Notes under the pieces: model-generated | What the model was told of the DNA's origin: nothing | Databases searched by the model: none | The model's input: only the letters and a program-made list of their open reading frames with translations | Origin: Hormiphora californensis | Lineage: Eukaryota; Ctenophora; Tentaculata; Cydippida; Pleurobrachiidae | Direction: 5' to 3' | Assembly (NCBI GenBank): GCA_020137815.1 | Contig: CM035361.1 | Span: forward strand, 1,562,024-1,626,023 | DNA length: 64,000 nt | Part shown: one piece after another, positions 35,040-64,000 of the stretch | Layout of the letters: each line of letters starts with the position of its first letter | Position numbering within the stretch: position 1 is the first letter of the stretch | Position numbers and translations under genes: made by a program

Positions 35040-35382
35040 TCTCCCTGGATGTCGTTCTACTATATTGTCTGCCCACTTTACCCTCTTTCGTATATTTGCT
35101 CCCTATTTTATACGTCAGTACATGTTTTTCTGTTGAATTGCTCAGATCCTCTTTCCTTGGATCCTACCCTTTTCTTTTTCTGTATGAACCCTTTCTATTT
35201 TCAACGTGCGGGATGCGGTGAAATAGGGTCGAGCAAGGCAATCCTATGCTTGTCAGTAATACTATTTTCTTACCTGGAGTACTTGTGTTCAACTGCGTCC
35301 CGGTGCCCAAAGTGGATTCCCCCTCCACTGGTGTATGTGTCCTGGCCGCCAGTTCTATCAGTATATGATACATTGTTACCTG

Positions 35383-35470
<88 letters not shown>

Positions 35471-37950
35471 TAGAAAGGTACCTGATAGGTAGATAAGTTG
35501 AGCAGATTGTCTGGGTAAGTTACAGGCTTGTTCCGCCAAACAGCATAATAACTCTGATGCAGTTGGTTTGTACAGGTACTGGGAGTGGATAGAATAATTA
35601 GACGGATTTGAAGTTGAAATGGGATGCCGGATGAATGAAAATAAAATCCCCCTATAAGCAACATATTGCCTAGCTTGTCTACTTCTTGCCTAGCCTCTCC
35701 CCAGCCTTCCCTCCCAAGGAAATTACATACCTGTTTCATGGGATTGCATACAGATGGTAGTGCCTTGGGGTTCCTCTCCAGGATAGTCCCAACTCGAAAC
35801 ATGTCAATCGATAACTCTGTGATCTTCGGTTGTCCTAGGAATCATAATAGAACTTTTATCGAGCTGTTTTATGTAGCAGTTGATACTTGATAGTTGATAT
35901 GAAGTGTAACACAATTCGAACAAACTCCAGCAGAATTGAAATTGTGACATTATAACCCTATCAGTACTTACCGACTTTAGTGCCTGCTATGATTGCAGAG
36001 TGTAGTTTGAGAGGGTTGGGAGAGAGTGTCACATCTGGAAGGACTCTGTTCTCTGGGAGGAGTCGATGAGAGAGATACACTGTAGATGTATCCATCTGTT
36101 GAGGGGGGGGGGTGTTAAAATGGGGGTCCCAGTCGCAAAAGGGGTACATGATAGACGGTGTTAACTGTGTTAACTTGTCTCACTGCACTCCCCGAACTGG
36201 TCAGGACAAATACATTTCTCTCAGCATTCACATTTGATAAAGTTTTACTCCCAAAAAAGGAAGTAAGAACAGCTGTTCCCCATTCCTTACCCGTGTAACT
36301 GAGATGTGGTTGAGTGCAGCTCTGAAGTGGGTAACCTCGCTAACTATCCCCTTCCATTCGTTCACCTCAGCAACAGATCTGGTCTCAGCCAGTTCCTCAA
36401 TTAGTACCGACATCTCCTGAGGGGTGGGGGTTAGCTGGTGAGAAGTTTTGCTTTCGCCCCTGATAATATAAACTTTGACTCAAAACACATATTACACGAG
36501 GGATGGGGTGGGATCAGGGATTGTCATATCACACTTTCTAGATTCATCACTGAAAAACACCTCAAAGCGCGAGTAACTATTACCGTTTTGAGTTCCAATA
36601 CCAGGTCCATCTTGTTCACCATGAAGGCCACCACCAGGAACCGTGTGTAGTAACGGAGTTTCTTTAGCAGGATCCTAGAATATAAATAGTGATCAGTCAT
36701 AATATAAGGCTATAAGAAAACTAGTAATAGGCAATCATTCAGCCATAAAAACACCAATAACATCACCCCAGTGTGAGCTACAAAATTCCATTCAACCGTA
36801 CCCCCCCCCTTCACTCACGTATCATCAGTATATTTGTTATAGTAGTTGCGTTGTCTCATGGCCAGGTAGAAGATCAGTGCCTCGTGAAGATAGCACGTGT
36901 CTGATGTTCTCAAACTGTAAATAGGTATAAATATAAGTTGTTCCTCAAACTGGTATAACAAGATAAGGTGCTGTATTGGCAACTGACAAAACAAGCTGAG
37001 GGTTGTCTCATATAAGACCCTCCTCTTCGCACCGGGCCTTTGGCCCGGTGCGGCTACGTGAGGCCGCGTAGCCGCCTCACGTAGCGAGAAGGTGTGCAGT
37101 CAGTGTGTGACAAGCTGAGGGTTGTTAGTCAGAAGAGATATGATATGATATTGAATTGGTGAAGCTGAGGGGCTACTCCATTAACACGGGGGAGGTCCAG
37201 TATTGGCAACTGACAAACTAAACTGCTACATGGTGACAATAAAACTTACTAATAGTGATAATATAGCTGCCCAATTTTTGATGCTATCTCTCCAATTTGC
37301 CACCTTTGGAGCCCATACTTGATATCCAGTAGACTTCTGTGGTCCTGGAGAAAATGAGAATTAGTAACTGATAAGTAACAGAGACGTAGGTACCAGACAT
37401 CTGGGGACGATGACTTCAGTATTTTATGATGACTCTCAATAACAAATGAGATATGACGAGCAATTTTTAATAGCTCTCCTGCAGACTTCTGGATATAAGA
37501 GCACTCTCGGCAAGATTCCTAGTTTTGACTCTTGATAACGGTATGAATGATTATTGAGCTGCTCAATGATAAATTTATACAGTTATATTGAGAGTCATAT
37601 CGTGATTCTGGATTCATCTGTTCTAATATCTTTGCCATGCTACGCGCTTTGAGAGCTGACAGACGGGGAGCATGTCAATAATATCTGTTCTAATATCTGT
37701 ACCTGTTGGAACTTCCATAGCTTGGAGAAACAGTCGAATGTCCTCGAGAAATGGATCTGCCAGTTGAACTGTCCATGCTGGGGCAGGTGCCTGGGAGGGG
37801 ATTTAGTTATTGAAATGGAGTTATTGAGTCAACTCAGGGATCTATGTATTGGATAAATATCGCCGCTTCGCCAACATTTGCATGTATATATGACATTGGT
37901 AGTGGTCGGTAATCTACACTTGATTGAGCATACTATTTATATTGTGAAAG

Positions 37951-38006
<56 letters not shown>

Positions 38007-38313
38007 CGAGAGAGAGAGAGAGAGAGCAGAGAGAGGGAGAGAGAGCATGACGAGAGAAGAGAGATGAGAGAGAGGAGAGGAGAGAATGATGACGAGGAGA
38101 GAGAGATGAGAGAGACCGGCAGAGGGAGAGAAAGAGGATGAGAGGAGAGAGAGAGATGAGAAGGAAGAGGAGAGAAGATAGGAGGGAAGAAGAAGAAAGA
38201 ACGATAGACAGAGAAAGCTAGGGGAGACGTGCACTAAGAGCCTGACACTCAGAAGGAGCAAGCGTGCGTGGCTATTATTGTTTCACAAGCATCTCTCTCT
38301 CTCTCTCTCTCTG

Positions 38314-38402
<89 letters not shown>

Positions 38403-41400
38403 TCTCTTTCTCTGGTTCTCTCCCCTACATTAGTTCAACAATCAACAAAGTACAGACAAACAAACACCATCCCTCTCAGCTACACTGATCTCGCTATAAT
38501 ACACGACACGTTCTGCCCCGAAATCTTAATCTGAGTGATATGAATCTCCCAAGTCCTAATCCATTTCGTATTCTATGTACAACCTTATATAATCTCAGAA
38601 TCGGTAGCATCATTTCCCACTATCAGCCCCCACTCCCCAGTCAAAACCCGTCAAACCAGTTGCACAGGCGGTGCTTATCTCAGTTCTTATCTCAGATTAT
38701 TATAAAACTCGGCTGGATTTGACTTTTCATTGTCTACATAATATGCTTCACTTAATCCATGCACGTGCATACAATTTATTGTGCAACAGTAATTAACTTC
38801 AGGTGGGGAATGGCGACAACTGATAGCAGTAGTACCACCGATACGTAACCCGAAAGATAACATCGAAATAGAAGTGTTAGTGGCATGAGGTGGTAGTGGT
38901 ATTTCCCAGCTGACATGGTGTCAAACAGCAGAAATGCAGTACTGTACTGCTGTAGTACGGTATTGTTTGTATGAAATTGGACTCAACTCGGGTTTCTAGA
39001 GATTTCTAAAAGTTCAAAATTGCGTCATAAAACAACAGCTAGTCTGAAAGGGAAGTGGCAGTTCTGGTGCCCTCTAAACCAGAGGGGGACCCTGTACCAT
39101 TATACCAAGTTCTACCTCGTAACTAGTTTGATAACTGCAAAGACCACAATATCATAGAAATTGTGGTAGTAACACTTCGACTACCTCTATAAGTTTTACA
39201 AAACCATGCTCAAATCGCGATTTGGAGAATGACAATCAAATATAACTCTAACTTTGAACGATATTATCCCCAATTGTCATACTGCATGACTGTAACATGA
39301 ATTCGGTCCGGTCCGGTTCGAACACAGTATTTTGTGAGGCAAATTCCCAATCCTTATAGTTTCGTCCCTTACCACTAACACCAGTCCCCACAACTGTGAT
39401 CTTCCCCAAGTCCTAACACCAGCCCTCACAATTGTGATATTCCCTAATTCCTAACACACGCCCCCCACATATCAAGGTGTACCATGGCAGCCGGCCCCTC
39501 TGCAGTAACCCCGGCGGGACGAAAAGAGTGTGATATAGTGATCGACTGCCACCAGTGTATCCACTGCTTCTCGTTCTTCATCAAGAACCAGAGCCAGGAG
39601 TTCGAGTACCATAAGCACACATGTTGCAACTTTATCAGTTGCCCACCGGGTATGTAGCCTTGTGGCGGGGTTTACGTCCCGGCTGTTTCACTAAATTTTG
39701 CGTGGGAGCTGGTATGGGAGGTGAACCCTTGAAAGATCCATACTTCGGGAAAGTATAAGACCCACCCCCTCCCCACTTCAGGCAAGTATTACAAATACCT
39801 ACCCCCGCTATTCAGGAAAGTATATAAGACCCACCCCACCCCACTTCAGGCAAGTATTACAAATACCTACCCCCACTACTCAGGAAAGTACAAGACTCAG
39901 TTTGGGACGTGTACCCAGTGCCCCACACACATTGAGGGATGTTATACAAGCACTGCCGTCAACTCGACCACCTACAACACAACCATCGCAAGTACTAGTG
40001 CGTGTAGTAGGGGCCATAGCAACCATTAGTGCGTGTAGTAGGGGCCATAGAAACCAGACTCTTATTAGAGCAAGTACTATTAGTGCGTGTGTGGGGAAGG
40101 GGCGGATTTTAACTGGAGTTGGGCAGTGATTGGTACTCCATAGTTTGTGGGAACCTGGGGCCAGTCCATTCCACGATTGCAGAGTTATACTAAACCCTTG
40201 CTAGGCCAATACTCTAACAGCTAAATCACCCCTGTTTCGCTGTTTCAGGTCACTTTGGTGTCAGTATGGTGTTCATCTGGGTACTGGTTAGCGTGTTTGC
40301 ACTCATTCTCGCTGCCATTATATTCATCTTCCTGCTATACGAGAAGTAAGTTGGAACCCCTAATTTTAGAGTGACCAATTAGTTAGGGAGTATTGGTGAA
40401 AATCTTGGACAAAATTTGTAACAAGCTAATTTCTTCACCAACTGGCTCAGATGGGTGTCTAGTAATGCCAAAAAAAATCAATGATGATCGGGAGCGCGCA
40501 CGCTCCGTAGCGCGCGAAAATGCTTCACGTGCATTTCTAGATTAGAACAAAAATGAAAACCAACTTAGGAAAGGAGTAGAGACAAATCTGAGGGCACTAA
40601 AATGTGTAGCGTCCTCGCATTAGTGGGGGTAGGTGCCGGAATTAAGTCTCTATCTCATCTGGTTAATTAGATAATTGGATAATTAGGTTTGCGCATAACC
40701 GTTTTTTGGCTATACGGCTATAGCCACTTAGGAATGGTTTAGAGACTTTTCACTGGTGCCATTTTGTTCAGAACAAAATTTTAATCTAAGAGTTGTGGAA
40801 AAATTTAGGGCCTATCTCTTACCGTTTAGGCGTAATTTGCGGTGAAAGGAAGCCAATTAACTCATTTTTTTCGCATTTTCGACTAATTTGGCATCCCTTC
40901 AGCGCAAATTACGCCTAAACGGTAAGAGATAGGCCCTAAATTTTTCCACAACTCTTAGATTAAAATTTTGTTCTGAACAAAATGGCACCAGTGAAAAGTC
41001 TCTAAACCATTCCTAAGTGGCTATAGCCGTATAGCCAAAAAACAGTTATGCACAAACCTAATTATCCAATTATCTGATTAACCAGATGAGATAGAGACTT
41101 AATTCCGGCACCTACCCCCACTAATGCGAGGACGCCACACATTTTAGTGCCCTCAGATTTGTCTCTACTCCTTTCCTAAGTTGGTTTTCATTTTTTGTTC
41201 TAAGCTAGAAATGCACGTGAAACATTTTCGCGCGCTACGGAGCGTGCGCGCTCCTGATCATCATTGATTTTTTTTTGGCATTACTAGACACCCATCTGAG
41301 CCGGTTGGTGAAGAAATTAGCTTGTTACAAATTTTGTCCAAGATTTGGCCCTTTCATCATTAGTACTGCCTAACTAAATGCAAAATCCATACACTTCAAG

Positions 41401-42778
41401 ATCTATAGAGTTAAAGAGAGAGGCGATGAGGGATAAGCAGAGGAACTATAAAATAAATAAACTCAGCAGTTTCTCGTTCTTTCTACCTTTTCCTGCATCA
41501 TGTTCTTGAGATTCTGTAACCTAACTCTACCTTATCGTTCTGTTTACTCTCATGTCAGCATGCCTGACTAGACCACCACCCAACTAGAGGCCATATGTTT
41601 GTTTTTTGTAGGTTCAAAACAATGCTCATCCCCACCACATAAGTAACCTGTTCAGAAAGGCTATATATTTGCAGGGTTGGCAAGAAGTCCAAGACAAGTC
41701 CAATACACCATGCTGGGGCTATTAGGGCCGGGGACACCGCGCCTAACTCGGACAGAGAAGCAAGAATAAACGTGGAACCTTTCAGAACACCTACTAAAAA
41801 CGACGGTACCATTTCTATCTTTTTATTCGTTTTGCTCTCAGTTTATTACTCAAATTTGAACCCGGCCCCTCTTCTGTTTTCACTATTACTCATTCTGAGA
41901 ATTCTGAGAACTCATAATCGGGCTGGTATACAAACTATTCCCACTAACCCACTAACCCCTATCCCCCTAACCCCACCCACTAACCCCAGTAACCCCATAT
42001 TTTTTGTAGGGGGAGCTGTGTGTGAGCACGTAGTGGTAACAACTGGATCACATGGACGGAAAAGAGAGACATCCCGAAATGACCAATTTGTTGTGACCAA
42101 TACCAGTACAACCAACCCTTCCAGTAGTACCTCTGCAGCTCCACCCCCTCCACCACCCAACACTGCTACCCACACTACCTCCCATTCTAGCAAACCGGCT
42201 AAAGACTTCGATGAATAATACGCTAAAGTTGAACTCCCAGTCGATAGAACATGATAATAATAGTATGTGTGACACTGCCAAAGACAAATATGAGTGATCA
42301 GATCAAGTTGTAAATAAGGTATCTAGAATCCAGGAACCGACTGAAACAAGTAAACAACCAATCATAACTCGTTATTTAGGTCACGTGACTGGTTATCAGC
42401 CAATCAGGGACCAGTATTTCCTGATCCGGTCGATTCCTGGTATCTAGAATCTCGAAGACCCTTACCGTAGCTGTTGAAAAAGTTGTTTGCTCTTTTCCTG
42501 GAGGTACATAAAGTCGTTTATCAGTTTCCTCTCGTCCGGTGAGAGGTGTTGTGTTGCAATCTGCTCGTATGTTAAATTTCCCTGCTGTGTGTTGTTCATT
42601 TTAGCGAATAGCGACAAATACATATTTTGTTACAAACAAAAACTTTTTATCACTGTCCAGTGCCGTTGAGAAGTAGCAGTTTTACAAATTGAAGACTCAC
42701 TGGCATAAGAAGTTTGTGAATAAGCTGATCGTCCTTCATGTAGGAGTCTGGGTGGCCGTGGTCCTCAATCGTTTGCAT
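32020..42778 (-). CDS. SCAI: SCAI (suppressor of cancer cell invasion) homologue
   Basis: Homologue of SCAI, a nuclear cofactor that in mammals represses MRTF/SRF transcription. 17 exons: 42778-42701, 42584-42466, 37790-37703, 37344-37250, 36914-36819, 36674-36584, 36416-36291, 36095-35972, 35834-35731, 35578-35482, 35379-35274, 34638-34552, 34366-34281, 32984-32892, 32737-32672, 32381-32281, 32148-32020. They join in frame to about 561 residues (human about 606). Diagnostic stretches are FMYLQEKSKQLFQQLR, SKLWKFQQ, RWQIGEIASKIGQLYYHYYL, YLHEALIFYLAMRQRNYY, KKLRYYTRFLVVAFMVNKMD, ITELSIDMFRVG, YLYKPTASEL, REPVIVLLSP, SLMSLFLHCPMMAF and a C-terminal IVDIANTLECLVLFSE. The start at MQTIEDHG is chosen because its exon joins in phase; an internal ATG at 42599 is an alternative. 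The 4.7-kb intron 2 contains a plus-strand gene. Confidence 0.93.
33053..34201. mobile_element. Imperfect fold-back in a SCAI intron
   Basis: The ends TACCGCGCGGCC and GGCCGCGCGGTA enclose long, partly diverged inverted arms. ccttcttttctcc through attcgaggaatcc at 33083-33170 pairs with 34095-34190. tcctttcgaacgcgaccag at 33290 pairs with the region near 33665, leaving a centre near 33600. The left arm has about 22 extra bases just inside its end. No target duplication is evident. It sits between the exons 34281-34366 and 32892-32984. Confidence 0.65.
34644..34662. repeat. G homopolymer (C on the sense strand)
   Basis: A G run of about 13 immediately upstream of the SCAI acceptor at 34639. 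It forms a pure-C pyrimidine tract on the sense strand. Confidence 0.8.
34969..35041. repeat. (CT)n microsatellite
   Basis: A CT run on the plus strand; it faces the GA run at 35381-35476 across about 340 bp. Confidence 0.95.
35381..35476. repeat. (GA)n microsatellite
   Basis: It occupies essentially the whole intron between SCAI exons 35578-35482 and 35379-35274, so the intron is a CT tract with splice sites at its ends. Confidence 0.95.
36992..37125. repeat. Double GC hairpin between 15-bp direct repeats
   Basis: A 23-bp palindrome (GCACCGGGCC, ttt centre, complement) at 37029-37051 is followed at once by a second stem, GCTACGTGAGGC with its complement GCCTCACGTAGC, ending near 37085. The pair lies between two copies of CAAGCTGAGGGTTGT (36992-37006, 37111-37125), as if inserted or copied. 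SCAI intron. Confidence 0.7.
37949..38215. repeat. (GA)n tract with GAG/GATGAG variants
   Basis: About 80 bp of GA followed by degenerate GA-rich sequence; faces the CT run at 38291. Confidence 0.9.
38291..38413. repeat. (CT)n microsatellite
   Basis: About 120 bp of CT with three interruptions. Together with 37949-38030 it forms an inverted pair around a 250-bp spacer. Confidence 0.95.
39484..42218 (+). CDS. Unrecognised Cys-rich single-pass membrane protein, nested in SCAI
   Basis: Four exons 39484-39649, 40249-40345, 41675-41805, 42010-42218 join in phase to 200 codons plus stop. The start has a strong context (ACCATGG). The N-terminal 53 residues contain seven Cys (ECDIVIDC..C..C, then HTCC, FISC) and end CPPGHFG. 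A membrane segment follows (VFIWVLVSVFALILAAIIF), then a basic KVGKKSK stop-transfer and a Thr/Ser-rich tail with six prolines ending KPAKDFDE. No signal peptide is visible, so a type III topology like BCMA/TACI-type receptors is possible. The CPPG motif also recalls TNFR cysteine-rich domains, but I do not claim homology. The gene lies wholly within SCAI intron 2 on the opposite strand, and its own intron 2 hosts a fold-back. Function unknown. Confidence 0.7.
39730..39898. repeat. Tandem repeat, unit about 70 bp
   Basis: aggaaagtat.. aagacccacccc.. cacttcaggcaag ..tacaaatacctaccccc is repeated about 2.3 times. A further 31-bp repeat (agtgcgtgtagtaggggcca) lies at 39998-40095. Intron 1 of the nested gene. 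Confidence 0.8.
40380..41376. mobile_element. Fold-back of the TAGTTAGG family
   Basis: A 997-bp inverted-repeat element with TAGTTAGGGAGTA and TACTGCCTAACTA ends, flanked by AAT on both sides (40377-40379, 41377-41379). The ends match the nested element at 6012, the middle of the arms matches the element at 16025, and the outer arm resembles the loop of the element at 328. It lies in intron 2 of the nested gene, which itself lies in SCAI intron 2. Confidence 0.85.
42331..42439. mobile_element. Short hAT-like MITE, copy 4
   Basis: 109 bp, flanked by a perfect 12-bp direct repeat GTATCTAGAATC (42319-42330, 42440-42451). It carries AACCAATCA, GGTCACGTGACTGG and AGCCAATCAGGG. It lies 26 bp from the SCAI 5' splice site at 42465. 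Confidence 0.85.
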
Positions 42779-43760
42779 CTTAACTACATTCAATAGAGGG
42801 AGGCCAATCACAGTATTAACAAGTGGAAAACTGGAAATATCAAACTATACCAAGCAATAAAACGACAAGACAAGCACACCGACAGAAACAAAATATCAGC
42901 TGTTGGCTCCAGTATCAAAACAACACGTTAGCGGAGGGTGACTTAAACACTAATTCTCAAAATGACATCAGCTTTATAAGCGTTGTTCCTTATCTCTGAC
43001 AATGCAATGTTATGAAATTTTCTTAGATAAGTTTTTTCAACTGACCAGCGTGATTTTGCTGATCGGTCACCTTATTCCCTCAAAAAATACTGAAGCGGTA
43101 CTTCCACTTCCCGTATCTATGGTTGTAAACGTGAAGCGTGGCACGGGTAGAAAATTAAAAAGCAGAAAGTGAAGTTCCGGTTCCCAGTTTCAGACAAAAA
43201 ATCAAGCTTGATTTCATGAAAAAAAACTCGCGCGCGCGACTCTTTCGATGACAGCGCGCGCCAGCTCTCTGCAGCTAACTCAGCCAATTCTACCCCATTG
43301 CGTTATCCGTTCTTCTCTCCACGACATTCCACCCCGATTCCACCCAACAAATTGAAACGTCACATTTCATCTTCATCACAAATTCAGTAGATCTTGTGTG
43401 TGCGTAAAAGAGGAGGAGAAGGACACTGTAAATATATACCGGGTGTAATGTGAATAAAAACAAAAAACTCTCTCTCTCTCTCTCTCTCATACACAATCAA
43501 TAGTTGCAGGTGCGTGACACTAATACATTACCCAATAATATCAAGTTGTAATTAACACACACTGTCACCACTACAAAAACACCGTGTCTCACTCTCTCTT
43601 TCTCAGATCAGGGAGGGGGGACAAAATTAACACACAAAACTCTCGCACTATATCATACAATGAGCAAATAAAGCTAAAAGGACAGGTTGGGATAGAAGGG
43701 ACTATTTAGACCCCAAATAACTGTCCTCAAAAGCTTGTAACCCTAACACAATCAGAAGAC

Positions 43761-43763
<3 letters not shown>

Positions 43764-43823
<60 letters not shown>

Positions 43824-43840
43824 TCTCTCCCTCTCTCTCA
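43764..43840. repeat. (CT)n microsatellite
   Basis: One of the few CT-on-plus runs in the window, in the intergenic gap. Confidence 0.95.
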
Positions 43841-44538
43841 TTCACATATCATATTTACATCTAAGAGCTAGGCAATAGGACTGAATGGGGAGAACTTAGA
43901 ACATATTATTAACAGAGGGGGCACAATGAGAGATATAATGTGTGATCACACAATTCACACACACAGATGTGTTCGAGCAACGACAAAAATCTTCAAAAAA
44001 TGCACAAAAAGTTCGCTGCTCCTTTATATTATATCAGGCAAACATATTGTGTGGATCTGTTTTCATTAAATTTACACGCTCAAGGGTAATAATAGTACAA
44101 TAATCTCTCTACGTTTTCAAGCTGGTATATCAGGGGAACATGTCGCCGTGTGTAACTGCTTTGGTTACTAATCAGTAACCAAGGGGGTGGTTACTAATCA
44201 GCTACCAAGTTGCAGTTACTAGTCAGCCAGGAGACAAGACCACGGAATAAATATATATAGAGATGGGAACGGTATTATTGAGAGTGGTCTCTTTCTACAG
44301 ACATCTCTCACTCCTTTCTGAAACATTTTACAATCGTATATATTTCTCCTTTTTCGAGTATTTCAAAAAAGCGGGGGAAAACATAAAGCTAACAAATCGT
44401 TTTCACTTTTCATGTCTTACTCGCTCTCTCTGCAAAAAAAACAAACAAAACATAGTCCCTATAACAACGCAGCGAATCATAACACACACACCCACATGTA
44501 CCCAACACACGTGTGCAAGAGGTATCGGTGTGAGGTAT

Positions 44539-44606
44539 TTGGAGAGTCGCCAAAATAAAGCTGGAGAGTCGCCAAAATAAAGCTGGAGAGTCGCCAAAAT
44601 AAAGCT
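44539..44606. repeat. 22-bp unit, three perfect copies
   Basis: The unit GGAGAGTCGCCAAAATAAAG followed by ct, repeated three times head to tail. Confidence 0.9.
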
Positions 44607-44840
44607 TCTGATCAACAGAAGGAAACACGTGATCACTCTCTCAGTTTCACACTGGACATAGTATCTCCCTCCCTCTCTTTCTGTGTTTCACATTGGACAC
44701 TATAGTTCTGTGTATCTGCATGGGATAGTAACATATTCCCAATATTTCTTATGACACAGTCCGTGAACAGAAGGGGGATAATAATATTCTCTCTCTTTCT
44801 CCGGAGCTTGTTGTTGCTGTTGTGGTGTTGGGGTAGAGTG

Positions 44841-63401
<18,561 letters not shown>

Positions 63402-63743
63402 TCTATAATAGTCTCTACATGTCCTGCATTACATGATCCTGAGAGTGCTACCAGATCATTCCGGAAAACTAGGAAACAATATATCTTTTATATTATCGTC
63501 TAGATAAGAACGACGATATATATGACATCACCATGACGACGTTATGGTCAGGATTCCAGCTAAAAGACTAGAATCTGTCTCCTAAAACCTAATAGTACAA
63601 CGCTTGTGGACACCCTGCATGCAGGCGGGAATGTATCAACCGTATCAGGATATGTATTTGATGTAGGATCACTAGAGAGAGAGAGGCTTGTATGACAAAA
63701 CAGGAAACCAAGGTACATAGAGAATAGGTGGGAGACAGAGAGT

Positions 63744-63807
<64 letters not shown>

Positions 63808-63849
63808 AAGATAGAGACAGAGAGGGAGAGAGAGATAGAGAGAGAGAGG

Positions 63850-63943
<94 letters not shown>

Positions 63944-64000
63944 AGAGAGAGAGAGAGAGAGAAAGAGTGTGTCTGTCCCCCGGTTTGCTAACACATCGAA
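63402..64000. other. Right edge: MARK 5' flank with (GA)n
   Basis: It contains a 230-bp interrupted GA tract at 63735-63965 and no recognised gene. If 63401-63345 is the first MARK exon this is its upstream region, otherwise it is intron. Confidence 0.5.

Larger units (their letters stand above)
42779..44840. promoter_or_regulatory. SCAI upstream / MARK 3' flank
   Basis: The gap between the MARK stop codon and the SCAI start. It contains a GC stretch of alternating gcgcgc at 43225-43262 able to pair with itself, a (CT)n run at 43764-43840, three copies of a 22-bp unit at 44539-44606, and a ttactaatcag/cagttactagtcag repeat near 44160-44230. No gene is recognised. A SCAI promoter is expected here by position only. 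Confidence 0.4.

Overview
Eukaryotic, almost certainly invertebrate animal, nuclear DNA. It holds three spliced housekeeping or signalling genes on the minus strand, in the order calcineurin A (about 7.85-30.6 kb), SCAI (32.0-42.8 kb) and a MARK/PAR-1 kinase (44.8 to about 63.4 kb). A small unrecognised membrane-protein gene lies on the plus strand inside the first long intron of SCAI. All junctions used are GT-AG, and the exon phases join in frame for all of SCAI, MARK and the nested gene, so those models were built by hand exon by exon. The short exons, CT-rich introns and metazoan gene set would suit a sponge or another early-branching invertebrate, but the window does not settle the species.

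Layout. 1-7.85 kb is gene-free and packed with fold-back DNA: a TTAA-flanked hairpin element, a 2.8-kb palindrome with another fold-back inserted in one arm, diverged tandem repeats, a TCGCGA-rich array and short hAT-like MITEs. 7.85-30.6 kb is the calcineurin A catalytic subunit gene; its 10-kb intron carries a broken CR1/jockey-like LINE and a fold-back, and another intron carries an unusual 1.13-kb element with mirror-arranged 20-bp motifs. 30.6-32.0 kb is the calcineurin upstream region. 32.0-42.8 kb is SCAI (17 exons, about 561 residues), with the nested gene at 39.5-42.2 kb. 42.8-44.8 kb separates SCAI from MARK. 44.8-63.4 kb is MARK/PAR-1 (23 or more exons, at least 1,020 residues: kinase, UBA, long spacer, KA1).

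Repeats dominate the rest. There are more than 20 (GA)n/(CT)n tracts, mostly reading CT on the sense strand of the minus-strand genes. There are several tandem minisatellites and at least seven long inverted-repeat elements. Three of these share TAGTTAGG-like ends and 3-bp target duplications.

The most unusual items are: (1) the mirror-motif element at 23.25-24.38 kb; (2) a 160-bp DNA cloverleaf of three hairpins on a common stem in the last MARK intron; (3) the fold-back family, in which elements share one arm module but differ outside and inside it; (4) the nested type III-like Cys-rich membrane protein gene; and (5) two adjacent calcineurin exons full of small indels although every other exon is intact. 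No prokaryotic-type system (CRISPR, operon, phage) is present.
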